Below, in pieces: positions 16,290 through 26,390 of a stretch of 64,000 nt of DNA (positions are counted from its first letter, which is position 1; each line of letters begins with the position of its first letter). Below the pieces are notes generated by a model. The model did not search any database. It worked only from the letters and a program-made list of their open reading frames with translations, and was not told the origin of the DNA. The position numbers and the translations under genes are program-made. Location: assembly GCF_013911645.1 (NCBI RefSeq), contig NZ_JACESV010000001.1, positions 1,178,001-1,242,000 on the forward strand, in the 5' to 3' direction. The stretch is from Allomuricauda sp. (GTDB taxonomy: Bacteria > Bacteroidota > Bacteroidia > Flavobacteriales > Flavobacteriaceae).

Positions 16290-18941
16290 CTAAATTTTCA
16301 TGTTGATTCCAAATATGATCTGACGAAATCCACCGCCAAAAACTCCTGAAGTAGCTCTGTTCAACCGTGAAGCTCTGTAAACAGTATTGGTAATATTCTT
16401 TCCGTTGACAAAAATGGTCGCATCGATTTTCTTGCCGATGGTCAGGTCATAGTTCACAAAGGCATCAATGGTGGTATATGATGGCAATTGGCCAATAGCC
16501 CCATCTGCGGATTCGTTCACAAAGTTGTGAAACTCGGTGTATTGTTTGCCCACGTGGTGCACATTGAATCCGCTCGATAATCGGTCCCAATCATAATTAA
16601 GACCAAAGCTCGTATTAATATGTGGCGTATAAGGTGCCTCCGAATCGTAAAGTCCTTCATTACCAAAGGTAATGACACTCCTTGTAATGTTGGAAAATTG
16701 TGAAGCATCCACGGTTTGGTCGCTCAATAAGACTTCTTCGCTCCCATTGTCCACATAAATCTCATACGCATTCCTGTTTGCGTTTACCTTATCCACATAC
16801 TCGTCTTGGGTAGCTGCACTATGAATAACCTGTGAAAAGAGATCTCTATCCTCCAATTTGCCGGCCTTTACCTTGGAATCCATATAGGTTACATTGCCCA
16901 AAAAGTGTAATTGATGCCCATTTATGTTCAAAAGTTCTACATTGACGGCCATTTCGACTCCTTGCACATTGATTTCCCCCAATTCGGTAAACACTTCATT
17001 TCGACCACCGGCATAAAAATTTCTGCTCGCATTATGGAAATAGGTCAGCTGTCCTTGGACACCATTGTCCAGCAGGCTGCCTCTCCAACCAATTTCTTTG
17101 TTCCAGCTGAGTTCCGGTTCTATATTGATGCTCTGTCCCTCCAATGGGTTGGTAACAACACCATCTTGCTCCACCAAAAATCCGAATACCTTGGAAGGGG
17201 CTATCATCCCTTGGTACACACTTCCATAAAACTCACCTTCGCCGTAATCGTGGTTTACTGTAATTCCAGGTAAAAATTGATCGTACACATTAGGCTCCCT
17301 ACCTTCCGTGGTACTTTCCAAATCAGGGTTTTGTGACAAAGCCAAAAGGTCTTGCCTAAACATATCCACATGCTCGAAGCGAAGAATGGGCGTGACCCCC
17401 CATTTTCCAAAATGGAACTCATTGCGGACATATCCATTGGCCGACCACAAGCGATACCACAAATCCTTGGTCGCTGTTCCATATCTGGCCCATCTGGAAT
17501 TGTCCGCCTCCAAGAAGACATCCTTGAAGGTTTCACGATGTAGGTTGATGCTTCCTTCGAACGCACTCGGGGCCCCAAAGGCGTCCCAATCCACATTTAC
17601 GGTTTCCTTGATTCCGGAAACACGGTAAATCCATCGACTGTCCGTAGTGCTTTCCTCTCCGTTTTCCACACGACCGACGATAACGTAGTCCTCGTCATCA
17701 AATGTTCTTCCCGCTAAGTATCCATATCTCTCGTTAAAAATTTCAGCCCCTACATAATCCTGAACTTCAGATGCCCGAACCTTGGCGGTAACCTGTCTCC
17801 ACCAATCCCGTTCAAAATCCGATGCATACATTTTTGTGGTAAAGCTCAAATTATCCTTTGGAAGCCATTTATGGATAATGTCAACACCATAACGCCTCAT
17901 AACAAATTGGTCAGCATCCAATGGATTTTGGGTCGGGTCCGTTTCAAAAGTAAAAGGGGTCTGAGAGCTCAAAGAGGCTTGATTGTCCTCAAATTGCCCA
18001 CTGACTTTGAAATAAAGTGATTGATTTTTGGACAGTTTGGCAAAAATCTTGGCATTTAGGTTCAAGATCTCGACAGATGAATTATCGGTAAACCCGTCAA
18101 ACTTCTTATAAACACCTTCGACCAATCCGCCAATATCGTTCCAAGTACCTCCATAAGAAAATAGCCCTGAAGTATAGTTGCGCTGACCACCTGTCAATTT
18201 TAATCGCAGGGTCGGTTTTTGTGGTGGCAGGGCCGTAATATAGTTGACAGCACCGTACATATTATTGGGGCCATACCGTAGTAAATCCGCTCCCTTGTAC
18301 ACCTCAATGGAAGTAATTCGATCGCTCACGGGATTGTAATAGGCTCCAGGGGCAATATAAGGTGCTGGAGCGGACGGGGTACCGTCTTCCATCAACAATA
18401 CCTTTTTGGAACGCCTGCCCCAAGAACCTCGAATACTTATGTTCGGTCGGTTGGACAAACCCATGTCCCCGACTATGTTGACTCCCGGAATGGTCCGCAG
18501 TACCTCTTCGGTACTCATCGGATTGATGTTCTTCAATGAAACGGGATTGATCCTAAAATTGCTCCCTTTGAACTCACTTTTAAAATTCTTGGGGGAAGCA
18601 CTTACAATTACTTCGTTTAATGTGGTATTGGATCTTTTCAATGCTATGGTTCCCAAATCATGATTATGAGGTATCGGTGCTTCCCATTCCTCATAACCCA
18701 AATACTTTATGGCAACTGATCTATCATCGGAACCTGCTTGGACCTCAAAATTCCCAAAATCATCGGTCATGGTTCCTTTATTGCTAGGTTTCAGAATAAT
18801 TTGGGCACCGATCAAGGGTTGTCCATCAGTGGCATCTATCACTTTTCCCTTTAAATTCTCTTGACCTTGGGCGTGAAAACCAAAGGATAAAATACATATA
18901 AAAAAAAGAGTTTGAATTTGGGAAACTACAATTTTGTCCAT
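16290..18941 (-). CDS. TonB-dependent outer-membrane receptor, FecA-like
   Basis: An 883-residue receptor for energy-driven uptake across the outer membrane. Order: signal peptide (cut near HAQG), a carboxypeptidase-D-like regulatory domain (about 30-105, KGKVIDATDGQPLIGAQI), plug domain (about 120-235; LRTIPGVNIVGD, ISIRG, VLLMEDGTP, IEVYKGADLLRYGPNNMYGAVNY) and a 22-strand barrel ending in IIFGINMKI. The plug most resembles iron(III) dicitrate-type receptors, but the ligand cannot be read from sequence. No FecI/FecR pair is adjacent. It lies between the 18959-20104 gene (17 bases upstream) and the DoxX-like gene (9 bases downstream), and all three are probably one transcript. Confidence 0.9.
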   Translation of the reverse strand: MDKIVVSQIQTLFFICILSFGFHAQGQENLKGKVIDATDGQPLIGAQIILKPSNKGTMTDDFGNFEVQAGSDDRSVAIKYLGYEEWEAPIPHNHDLGTIALKRSNTTLNEVIVSASPKNFKSEFKGSNFRINPVSLKNINPMSTEEVLRTIPGVNIVGDMGLSNRPNISIRGSWGRRSKKVLLMEDGTPSAPAPYIAPGAYYNPVSDRITSIEVYKGADLLRYGPNNMYGAVNYITALPPQKPTLRLKLTGGQRNYTSGLFSYGGTWNDIGGLVEGVYKKFDGFTDNSSVEILNLNAKIFAKLSKNQSLYFKVSGQFEDNQASLSSQTPFTFETDPTQNPLDADQFVMRRYGVDIIHKWLPKDNLSFTTKMYASDFERDWWRQVTAKVRASEVQDYVGAEIFNERYGYLAGRTFDDEDYVIVGRVENGEESTTDSRWIYRVSGIKETVNVDWDAFGAPSAFEGSINLHRETFKDVFLEADNSRWARYGTATKDLWYRLWSANGYVRNEFHFGKWGVTPILRFEHVDMFRQDLLALSQNPDLESTTEGREPNVYDQFLPGITVNHDYGEGEFYGSVYQGMIAPSKVFGFLVEQDGVVTNPLEGQSINIEPELSWNKEIGWRGSLLDNGVQGQLTYFHNASRNFYAGGRNEVFTELGEINVQGVEMAVNVELLNINGHQLHFLGNVTYMDSKVKAGKLEDRDLFSQVIHSAATQDEYVDKVNANRNAYEIYVDNGSEEVLLSDQTVDASQFSNITRSVITFGNEGLYDSEAPYTPHINTSFGLNYDWDRLSSGFNVHHVGKQYTEFHNFVNESADGAIGQLPSYTTIDAFVNYDLTIGKKIDATIFVNGKNITNTVYRASRLNRATSGVFGGGFRQIIFGINMKI

Positions 18942-18958
18942 TGATATTTTTCAACCCT

Positions 18959-20104
18959 TTAATTATTGAATTCGTTCATGAGTTCCGGATCAACCCTTAC
19001 CTTACTGCGTGCAAATCGGTACGAGACCCCTACATTGATCAAATAATCTGCAAAAGCGGCATCTCCCTGTCTGGGCTCTCCTGTCATCTGTTGTGTTTCC
19101 AAATCGGTCACACTTTGCGGACGCTCCCTTCTCACTGCGAACGGCACATTCAGGTTCAAGGAGAAATTATCTTTCATAAAAGCAATTCCAGGGTCAATGG
19201 AGAGTACGTTCCCTGGTCTTCTGAAACCTTCGTTACCACCAATAAGGTCCTTTACAGGCACACCTTCGTATCGTGCTCCCAATGAAGCTGAAATGGTATT
19301 GCTCAAACTATGGCTTACTCCAGCGCGGAGTGAAAACTGGTCTGGAACGGCCATAATGGCCTCATTTTCCAAAATTGGGCTCAAAGTTTCCCTAAATGTC
19401 CGTGTACCGTTGGTCTCCCTCGGATTGATCAAGTAAAAACCACCTCCGTAGGCAAAAAACCGTTCGGCAATTTTTTGGTAGAACTGAAAATCCAGGGTTA
19501 TTCCAAATCCGCCATCCCCGGGCTGAATACTTTGATCCACGGGTCTCACCTGTGGCCCACCTTCGGGTCCAACATTGTAAAAAATATCGGACGCATTGTA
19601 GCTTCCCGTTGGTAGCTTAAGCCCTAAACCCAATGCTAAATTTCCGTTTTGGTGTTTTTCAAGATCGAACAGCCAAAAGCCCACACCCGCGCGAATATCG
19701 GCCAAGCCACGTGAAAATGTGGTGTTACGCTCATCACGCCCGTGTTCGTACAACGAGGAACGTGTATTTATAACGGTGGGGATGGTAATACTGGCGTACC
19801 ATCTGTTGGATATTCCATAGGTCAAGAAGAAATCCCAAGAATGGGAGTGGTTGATAACTTCAGTCTCGTTGGAAACCCTATCCGGTTCCTCTTCGGTTCC
19901 CCTAAAATGGCGGAAGGACTTGAAATATCTATAATTACTTCCAATTTGAATGTCACCTGGACCCAATAAATTATTCTCCAAAGTGTTCCCTACACAAGAG
20001 GAAAAATGTCGGATAGCAACGCATCCTTGCGCACTAGCCTGATTGATTCCAAGAAGTGAAATCAACCCTAAAAAAGTAATGATCAATGATTGTGATGTTC
20101 TCAT
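18959..20104 (-). CDS. outer-membrane transporter-like protein, first gene of the receptor operon
   Basis: A 381-residue exported protein (signal cut near ASAQ). The mature N-terminus has a Cys pair (GCVAIRHFSSCVGN) that could form a disulfide. The rest is a run of long beta strands ending in a strand that closes near SYRFARSK, as in channel-type barrels of the phenol-degradation-meta-pathway/transporter family. The role is unknown. Its place ahead of a TonB receptor suggests it handles or senses the same substrate; that is inference. Confidence 0.65.
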   Translation of the reverse strand: MRTSQSLIITFLGLISLLGINQASAQGCVAIRHFSSCVGNTLENNLLGPGDIQIGSNYRYFKSFRHFRGTEEEPDRVSNETEVINHSHSWDFFLTYGISNRWYASITIPTVINTRSSLYEHGRDERNTTFSRGLADIRAGVGFWLFDLEKHQNGNLALGLGLKLPTGSYNASDIFYNVGPEGGPQVRPVDQSIQPGDGGFGITLDFQFYQKIAERFFAYGGGFYLINPRETNGTRTFRETLSPILENEAIMAVPDQFSLRAGVSHSLSNTISASLGARYEGVPVKDLIGGNEGFRRPGNVLSIDPGIAFMKDNFSLNLNVPFAVRRERPQSVTDLETQQMTGEPRQGDAAFADYLINVGVSYRFARSKVRVDPELMNEFNN

Positions 20105-20258
20105 ACCTGTACTACTGATTGGTTGTTAATGTTACTTGGGTGCCAATGTAGCGGTATACTTAAGGAAACAGGACTAACGAAAAGCAAAATTGATTAACAA
20201 AAAGTTAATTGCGCTAAGCAACGATTAACCAATATTGAAAAAGTTGGGCAAGAATTCC

Positions 20259-20873
20259 TTAGGCCTTCTTTTTATAAATGTTGGGCAAGCGAACATCAAA
20301 CTTAACCGCAATCAACCTTAATGAGATAACAACCAAAATAGCCGCCACATAGGCGTAGCTATCCTTTATGGGAAATTGCATAAAAAGAAAATAACTGGCC
20401 CCTCCCAAAATACAAGTGGTCGCGTAAATTTCCTTCCTTCGGAAAATAATTGGGATTTCGTTGCAGAGCATATCCCGTATTACACCGCCAAAGCAGGCCG
20501 TCATGGTGCCTAAAAATACGCACATAATGGGCAACAGTTGCGCTTCCAAGCCTTTTTCCACCCCAACCATTGTATAAAGTCCAATACCGATAGTATCGAA
20601 CAGAAACAACGATTTTCTGAGGTATTTGAGCTTGTTCACAAATATAATGGCAAAAACTACCGAAATAAAAATAGTGATTACATAGGTAAGGTCCTGCATC
20701 CAGCCCACGGGAGTGTTGCCGATCATCAAATCCCTCAATGTCCCGCCACCAATTGCGGTGACAAATGCAATGATAAGCACACCAAATAAATCCAAACGCT
20801 TTTCCATAGCGACCAAAACCCCGGAAATGGCAAAGGCCACAGTTCCCAATATATCTATAGTTTGATACAGCAT
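20259..20873 (-). CDS. trimeric intracellular cation channel family protein (YicG/UPF0126)
   Basis: A 204-residue protein with seven hydrophobic segments arranged as an internal repeat. The repeat motifs FVTAIGGGTLRDLMIGNTPVGW and TACFGGVIRDMLCNEIPIIFR are typical of prokaryotic TRIC channels, which pass monovalent cations. It begins 2 bases after the RDD gene stop, so both are one operon. The physiological role in Bacteroidota is not known. Confidence 0.88.
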   Translation of the reverse strand: MLYQTIDILGTVAFAISGVLVAMEKRLDLFGVLIIAFVTAIGGGTLRDLMIGNTPVGWMQDLTYVITIFISVVFAIIFVNKLKYLRKSLFLFDTIGIGLYTMVGVEKGLEAQLLPIMCVFLGTMTACFGGVIRDMLCNEIPIIFRRKEIYATTCILGGASYFLFMQFPIKDSYAYVAAILVVISLRLIAVKFDVRLPNIYKKKA

Positions 20874-20875
20874 GG

Positions 20876-21592
20876 CTACATTTTTTGTGTATAGTAGTTG
20901 TAATCTTTGATGACAACATCTACAAATTCGATGGGCTGCAGAACAGTCTGTACCCCTAATACTTCTTTGATGCGTTTATCCAACGAAACTATAATATTGT
21001 GGTTACCATTTATTTTGGCCTTATCGTACAACTCTTTGATGGTTTGCATTTCCTGGTCCTTAAAAACAGTTACTTGCGGAAATGTTGGCTTGTAATCTTC
21101 GGGCAGTTCCCTTAACAAAGTATCGGATAACGACACTCGCTTCTTTTCACTTATCACCGTGGTCCCTGCAGCAATATCACCGATTCGCTGCCCCTTTCCC
21201 CTAATTAGAATGGTCAACACGGCAGCACCACCTGAGGTAAGGCCTACATCAATAATGCGAAGGGCCCATCGCACAAAATAATTCCCAAAATTAGGTTTGG
21301 AACCATCCAGTTTTACCACCCGTAGATTCATGACCCCCTTTCCTATGGTCTTGCCATCCATCAAGGTCTCAAAAAGCAGATAATAAAAAAAGGCGGGCAA
21401 GGTAAGTATCAAATAAAAAGCCCATTGATCGTCCAGATCAACCTCAATGGACATCAAAAAAACAAAAACCAAAATGGTGTAAACCAAAATAATGAAACTA
21501 TCTATAATATAGGCCAGCATGCGCTCACCAAGGTGGGATGTGTTTTGGTTGATGGTTATATTTTGGGCCGTTTCTATTTGAAATTGTTCCAT
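20876..21592 (-). CDS. RDD family membrane protein
   Basis: A 238-residue protein with the RDD pattern: GERMLAYIIDSFII in the first membrane segment, a second near residue 60, and GKGVMNLRVVKLDG before the third. The C-terminal 100 residues are soluble. RDD proteins are thought to be small-molecule or ion transporters, but function is unproven. It is divergent from spoIIM with 35 bases between starts. RDD, SpoIIM, DUF4129, DUF4350, MoxR and DUF58 genes recur together in Bacteroidota. Confidence 0.85.
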   Translation of the reverse strand: MEQFQIETAQNITINQNTSHLGERMLAYIIDSFIILVYTILVFVFLMSIEVDLDDQWAFYLILTLPAFFYYLLFETLMDGKTIGKGVMNLRVVKLDGSKPNFGNYFVRWALRIIDVGLTSGGAAVLTILIRGKGQRIGDIAAGTTVISEKKRVSLSDTLLRELPEDYKPTFPQVTVFKDQEMQTIKELYDKAKINGNHNIIVSLDKRIKEVLGVQTVLQPIEFVDVVIKDYNYYTQKM

Positions 21593-21627
21593 ATTTTAGT
21601 TTCTTTACTTACAAACCATCAAATTTA

Positions 21628-22599
21628 ATGCGCGAAGCCGCTTTTGTTAGGCAAAATAAGGATAAATGGGCCGCTTTTGAAAATGCCTTGCTCAATAAAG
21701 GGCAACTTCACCCCGATGAGCTTTCGGATCTATATATTGAGATCACCGACCACCTGAGTTACGCGAAGACCTTTTACCCTGACAGCAACACACAGGTTTA
21801 CCTGAACACCCTTGCCTCGCAAGCCCATCAAAAAATATATAAGACCAAACGGGAATCCCGAAACCGTATTGTCCATTTTTGGAAAACAGAATTTCCGACC
21901 ATGTTCAAAGCCCATCACCGTGAATTATTGATTTCTTTCTTGGTATTTGCCTTTTTTGTGTCGATTGGTGCATTTTCCTCCGCCAACGAGGGTGATTTTG
22001 TGCGATCCATACTGGGCAATGGCTATGTGAACATGACGCTGGAAAATATTGAAAAGGGCGACCCTATGGCGGTTTACAAAGATCAAGGGGCGTTCAATAT
22101 GTTTTTGGGCATTACCGTCAACAATATTAAAGTGGCCATTTACGCATTTGCCTTTGGCATCTTTTTAGGAGTTGGCACCCTTTACATTTTACTGCAGAAC
22201 GGAATTATGCTGGGGAGTTTCCAATACTTTTTTTATGAAAAAGGGCTGCTATGGGAATCGGCCCGAACCATTTGGATCCATGGAACCATTGAAATATCGG
22301 TGATAATCATTGCAGGATGTGCCGGACTGGTCTTGGCCAATGGCATACTTTTTCCGGGCACCTATACGCGACTGGAATCTTTTAAACGAGGGGTTAAAAA
22401 CGGGCTGAAGATAATGGTAAGCACGGTTCCCTTTTTTATTGTTGCGGGTTTTTTGGAAGGGTTTGTCACCAGACACACGGAAATGCCGGATGGGTTGGCA
22501 ATTTTCATCATATTGGGATCGTTGTCCTTAATAATTTTTTACTACATCATTTATCCATACCAAATCCATAGAAAAACCGCTCATGCAGACAACCAATAA
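21628..22599 (+). CDS. stage II sporulation protein M-like membrane protein
   Basis: A 323-residue protein of the SpoIIM family. A soluble region of about 95 residues is followed by five or so membrane segments; the hallmark FGIFLGVGTLYILLQNGIMLG and IWIHGTIEISVIIIAG are clear. The organism does not sporulate; in Bacteroidota the gene belongs to the MoxR/DUF58 cluster. First gene of the forward operon 21628-27722. The next gene overlaps it by 17 bases. Confidence 0.88.
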   Translation: MREAAFVRQNKDKWAAFENALLNKGQLHPDELSDLYIEITDHLSYAKTFYPDSNTQVYLNTLASQAHQKIYKTKRESRNRIVHFWKTEFPTMFKAHHRELLISFLVFAFFVSIGAFSSANEGDFVRSILGNGYVNMTLENIEKGDPMAVYKDQGAFNMFLGITVNNIKVAIYAFAFGIFLGVGTLYILLQNGIMLGSFQYFFYEKGLLWESARTIWIHGTIEISVIIIAGCAGLVLANGILFPGTYTRLESFKRGVKNGLKIMVSTVPFFIVAGFLEGFVTRHTEMPDGLAIFIILGSLSLIIFYYIIYPYQIHRKTAHADNQ

Positions 22600-23476
22600 C
22601 TACATCGAATTTAAAAAACAGCGTGAATTGGGAGAGATCCTTTCCGATTCCTTTGGCTTTATCAGAAATGAGTTTAAACCTTTTTTTGGCACCATTTTAA
22701 AAATTGTAGGCCCCTATATTTTAATCATGCTGATTTCCATGGGGTTTTATATGTTCACCATTGGAGACATTTTTAACCTGAGTGCCATTGGCAATCCAAC
22801 GGCAACCCAAACCTATTCGCCATTTATTATGGTTTTTGCCATATTGGCCTTGATACTTAGTTCTATTGCGGCCTATGTTCTTGCACAGGGAACCGTCTTG
22901 CACTACATAAAATCATACATAAACAACAAAGGAGCCGTAAATTATGATGAAATCCGACAAGGCGTATATGGTTCTTTTTGGTCCCTGATCGGTTTGGGAA
23001 TCTTGGTCGGGCTGTCCGTGATGATAGGCGCAATATTTTGTTTGATTCCCGGGATTTACCTTGCCGTGCCCTTATCCGTTTCGTTCGCCATTTTGGTATT
23101 CCTTAAAAAGGATGCCATGGAATCCTACCAATATAGTTTTACCTTGATCAAAGAAAATTGGTGGATGACCTTTGTGACCCTTTTTGTGGTTTACATTATC
23201 GTTGCCATTGCCACCTATGCCTTTAGTTTGCCGACCATTATCTACACCTGGATCAAAATGGGCGTATTTTCCGGCGAAATGGATGCGGAGAATTTCAATG
23301 TTTTTAACGACCCCATCTATCTTTTGCTAAATATTTTGAGTACATTGATCAGGTTCCTGATGAACATTATTTTTTTAGTGTCCACATCCTTGATATTTTT
23401 CAACCTCAACGAAAAGAAAAATTTTACAGGTACTTTTGAACGTATTGAAAGCCTTGGGAAACCTTCAGAGGAATAG
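22583..23476 (+). CDS. polytopic membrane protein of the MoxR/DUF58 cluster
   Basis: A 297-residue protein with six hydrophobic segments (about 35-60, 75-105, 130-165, 185-215, 220-245, 255-280). It resembles the membrane domain of glycerophosphodiester-phosphodiesterase-like/DUF4013-type proteins but lacks a catalytic domain. It overlaps spoIIM by 17 bases and abuts the DUF4129 gene. No biochemical function is known. Confidence 0.7.
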   Translation: MQTTNNYIEFKKQRELGEILSDSFGFIRNEFKPFFGTILKIVGPYILIMLISMGFYMFTIGDIFNLSAIGNPTATQTYSPFIMVFAILALILSSIAAYVLAQGTVLHYIKSYINNKGAVNYDEIRQGVYGSFWSLIGLGILVGLSVMIGAIFCLIPGIYLAVPLSVSFAILVFLKKDAMESYQYSFTLIKENWWMTFVTLFVVYIIVAIATYAFSLPTIIYTWIKMGVFSGEMDAENFNVFNDPIYLLLNILSTLIRFLMNIIFLVSTSLIFFNLNEKKNFTGTFERIESLGKPSEE

Positions 23477-24208
23477 ATGCACAAAAAACTGATCTTATCA
23501 TACTTATTTTTATCCTGGACAATACTTTTTGCCCAAAACGATTCCATTGTCAAATATGATGAATCGGACATTGAACCCATTGAATTCAGTAAAGAAGACC
23601 TCGAAACTTACAAGAACGATAGCGCGTTCAACTATGAGGAAGTAAAGACCGAAAGCAGTTGGTGGACCGACCTCACCAATTGGTTCTATACTATGTTGCG
23701 CCGCTTTTTTGAATGGATTTTTGGCGTGGGAAACGCCGAAGGCTATTTGGCCGTTTTTTTGGAGATCCTCCCCTATTTGCTCCTTGCCCTATTCTTATAT
23801 CTGGTAATTCGCTTTTTTGTCAACTCCAATATGTACGGGATTGGCAAAAACAAGAAAAACCCAAATGTGGTGGCCCTATCGGAGGAGGAACACATCATTA
23901 AAAACGAGGACATACAACAATTGATCAAAAATGCCCTGGCGGATAAAAACTATAGGCTCGCCATTAGGTACTATTACCTCTACATCTTACAATTGTTATC
24001 GGAACGGGAACTGATAGATTGGCAACAGCAAAAAACAAATGATGATTACATAACGGAACTCTCCGAAAGCACCCTAAAAACGGCCTTTGGAAAGGCTACC
24101 CTGCTCTACGACTACGTTTGGTATGGGGAATTTGATATTGACCACGAACGTTACCAAAAGGCAGAAGTTGTATTTAATTCCTTAAAAAACGAAATTACAG
24201 ATGTTTAA
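23477..24208 (+). CDS. DUF4129 domain membrane protein
   Basis: A 243-residue protein: signal-like N-terminus (cut near FAQN), acidic extracytoplasmic region to about 95, one membrane segment (about 93-115), then a cytoplasmic DUF4129 region (about 145-235; NYRLAIRYYYLYILQLLSE, DYVWYGEFDID). DUF4129 is the usual companion of DUF58 and MoxR genes. It starts one base after the preceding stop and overlaps the next gene by 8 bases. Confidence 0.85.
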   Translation: MHKKLILSYLFLSWTILFAQNDSIVKYDESDIEPIEFSKEDLETYKNDSAFNYEEVKTESSWWTDLTNWFYTMLRRFFEWIFGVGNAEGYLAVFLEILPYLLLALFLYLVIRFFVNSNMYGIGKNKKNPNVVALSEEEHIIKNEDIQQLIKNALADKNYRLAIRYYYLYILQLLSERELIDWQQQKTNDDYITELSESTLKTAFGKATLLYDYVWYGEFDIDHERYQKAEVVFNSLKNEITDV

Positions 24209-25415
24209 AAAGGGATGGATTTACATAGCGATCGGTGTGCTGACCCTTGGGGCCATATTTTTGATGGAATACAACAAACCAAAAAAAATCAACTGGTTCC
24301 CATCTTATGTTTCCCATCATAAAATACCTTATGGCACCCTTGTATTGAACAATTTGATGGAAAAGCACTTTTCAGATGCCATACAACATATCCACAAACC
24401 GCCTTTCGAATTCCTAAGCCGTACCGACTCCATAAAAGGCACGTACTTTTTTGTGAACGAATCCGTCTCTTTTGAAGAGGCCGAATTGCACTCCCTATTG
24501 GAATGGGTGGAACAAGGCAATATGCTGTTTATAGCTTCAAAGTCTTTCGAAAAAAAATTGCTGGACACCTTACATCTGGAACAAGGGAGTGTTTATAATA
24601 ACGGTCTGGAACCTCTTTTTTATCACGAGCTCGTAAATCCTAAATTCAAGAACAAAACAGCAACATTTGGCAAGGACTACTACACCCCTAGTTTTGAACG
24701 AATAGATACCTTGCGAACAACGGTTCTTGGTCAAGTGTATGCCCAAGCAGATAGTACGGACACCATCACCAAACATATAAACACCATAAAACAATCTTTT
24801 GGCAAGGGAACAATTGTTTTGACCAGTTTTCCAAAAGCATTTACCAACTACTTTATCCTAAAGGATAATAACCAAGCATATACTGCGGGCCTATTGTCTT
24901 ATCTTGACGGTAAAGGTCAAATCTACATGGACAACTTCCACAAATCGGGAAAATCCTTTTACACTTCGCCCATGTACCTCTTTTTGAATACCAAAGAATT
25001 TAAATGGGCCTATTACCTTGTTCTTATCGGTGCCCTTATCTACATTATTTTTGAAGGAAAGCGGAAACAACGTGCCATTCCTATTGTACCCCCGTTAAAA
25101 AACCAGACCTTGGCCTTTACGAGGACCATAGCCGACATGTATTTTGAAAAAGGGGAACTGCACCTGATAACAAAGCATAAAATTGATTACTTTTTGGAAT
25201 ACCTCCGTACCAAATTGCATGTTTCCACCCAAAATTTGGAAGACGAAACATTCTTGCGGAACCTGGCCATGCGGAGCAATACCGATTTGAAAGATGTAAA
25301 AGCTTTGATAGGCATGATTTCACAACTGAGGACCAAACAGTACGTAACCGAAATTGAATTGAAAAACCTGAATCAAAAAATAGAAGCATTTAAAGCAAAC
25401 GTTGATGGAAAATAA
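24201..25415 (+). CDS. DUF4350 domain membrane protein
   Basis: A 404-residue protein with an N-terminal membrane segment (about 5-22), an extracytoplasmic DUF4350/GATase-like domain (about 30-245; GTLVLNNLM, LHSLLEWVEQGNMLFIA), a second membrane segment (about 270-288, FKWAYYLVLIGALIYIIFEG) and a cytoplasmic tail of about 115 residues. Overlaps the previous gene by 8 bases and the MoxR gene by 11. Function is unknown; the chain of overlaps suggests a complex with the neighbours. Confidence 0.8.
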   Translation: MFKKGWIYIAIGVLTLGAIFLMEYNKPKKINWFPSYVSHHKIPYGTLVLNNLMEKHFSDAIQHIHKPPFEFLSRTDSIKGTYFFVNESVSFEEAELHSLLEWVEQGNMLFIASKSFEKKLLDTLHLEQGSVYNNGLEPLFYHELVNPKFKNKTATFGKDYYTPSFERIDTLRTTVLGQVYAQADSTDTITKHINTIKQSFGKGTIVLTSFPKAFTNYFILKDNNQAYTAGLLSYLDGKGQIYMDNFHKSGKSFYTSPMYLFLNTKEFKWAYYLVLIGALIYIIFEGKRKQRAIPIVPPLKNQTLAFTRTIADMYFEKGELHLITKHKIDYFLEYLRTKLHVSTQNLEDETFLRNLAMRSNTDLKDVKALIGMISQLRTKQYVTEIELKNLNQKIEAFKANVDGK

Positions 25416-26388
25416 CGACTTGAACTTTGACAATAGGGTTCCCTTGGAAGAATTGAGGGATACCGTGGAACAGATAAAAAAAGAACTATCCACCATTATC
25501 GTGGGCCAAAAGGATTTTATAGAACTTCTGATCATTTCCATTTTGGCCGATGGACATGCGCTGATCGAAGGGGTTCCCGGCATTGCAAAGACCGTGACCG
25601 CCAAGCTCTTCGCAAAAACGCTCAAAACGGAGTTCAGCCGAATTCAGTTTACGCCCGATTTAATGCCAAGTGACATTTTGGGAACTTCCGTTTTTAATAC
25701 CAAAACCACGGAGTTTGAGTTTAAAAAAGGCCCCATCTTCTCCAATATTATTTTGATCGATGAGATAAACCGTGCCCCGGCCAAAACACAAGCGGCTCTT
25801 TTTGAGACGATGGAAGAACGGCAGGCCACCGTGGACGGCACTACCTACAAAATGGGGCAACCATTTATGGTATTGGCCACCCAAAACCCCATAGAGCAAG
25901 AAGGAACCTATGCCCTGCCCGAAGCACAACTGGACCGATTCCTTTTTAAGATCAAAGTGGATTATCCGTCCGTTGAAGAAGAAGTTGTGATTTTACAAAA
26001 CCACCACGAACGCAAGGGCGAAAAACCACAAGACCAGATTAAGGCGGTGCTTACCCCTAAAAAACTGTTGGAGTTCAAAAAGAACATTCACGAAGTGGTC
26101 GTGGAGCAAAAAATATTGGATTACATCGCCAACATTATAATACAAACAAGAAACCATCCACATTTGTATCTGGGCGCTTCACCAAGAGCTTCCATTGCCA
26201 CCTTGACCTCGGCCAAAGCATTTGCGGCCATTTCAGGACGGGATTTTGTTATTCCCGAGGACGTAAAAAAAGCCTTGGTCCCCGTGCTAAACCACCGCGT
26301 AATTTTAACCCCGGAAAGAGAAATGGAAGGCATGACCACAGAAAATGTAGTTTCCATGATCATGGAGTCTGTTGAAATCCCTCGATAA
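25405..26388 (+). CDS. MoxR family AAA+ ATPase
   Basis: A 327-residue AAA+ ATPase. The ATG at 25405 was preferred to the TTG codon just before it. The P-loop reads GVPGIAKT (about 57-64), Walker B IILIDEINRAPAKTQAALFETMEE (about 115-138), and sensor 1 VLATQNPIEQEG. The C-terminal lid domain contains LGASPRAS. MoxR ATPases act as chaperones that assemble or activate partner proteins, often von Willebrand or DUF58 proteins. Next to it is a DUF58 gene, 2 bases downstream. Confidence 0.93.
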   Translation: MENNDLNFDNRVPLEELRDTVEQIKKELSTIIVGQKDFIELLIISILADGHALIEGVPGIAKTVTAKLFAKTLKTEFSRIQFTPDLMPSDILGTSVFNTKTTEFEFKKGPIFSNIILIDEINRAPAKTQAALFETMEERQATVDGTTYKMGQPFMVLATQNPIEQEGTYALPEAQLDRFLFKIKVDYPSVEEEVVILQNHHERKGEKPQDQIKAVLTPKKLLEFKKNIHEVVVEQKILDYIANIIIQTRNHPHLYLGASPRASIATLTSAKAFAAISGRDFVIPEDVKKALVPVLNHRVILTPEREMEGMTTENVVSMIMESVEIPR

Positions 26389-26390
26389 AC

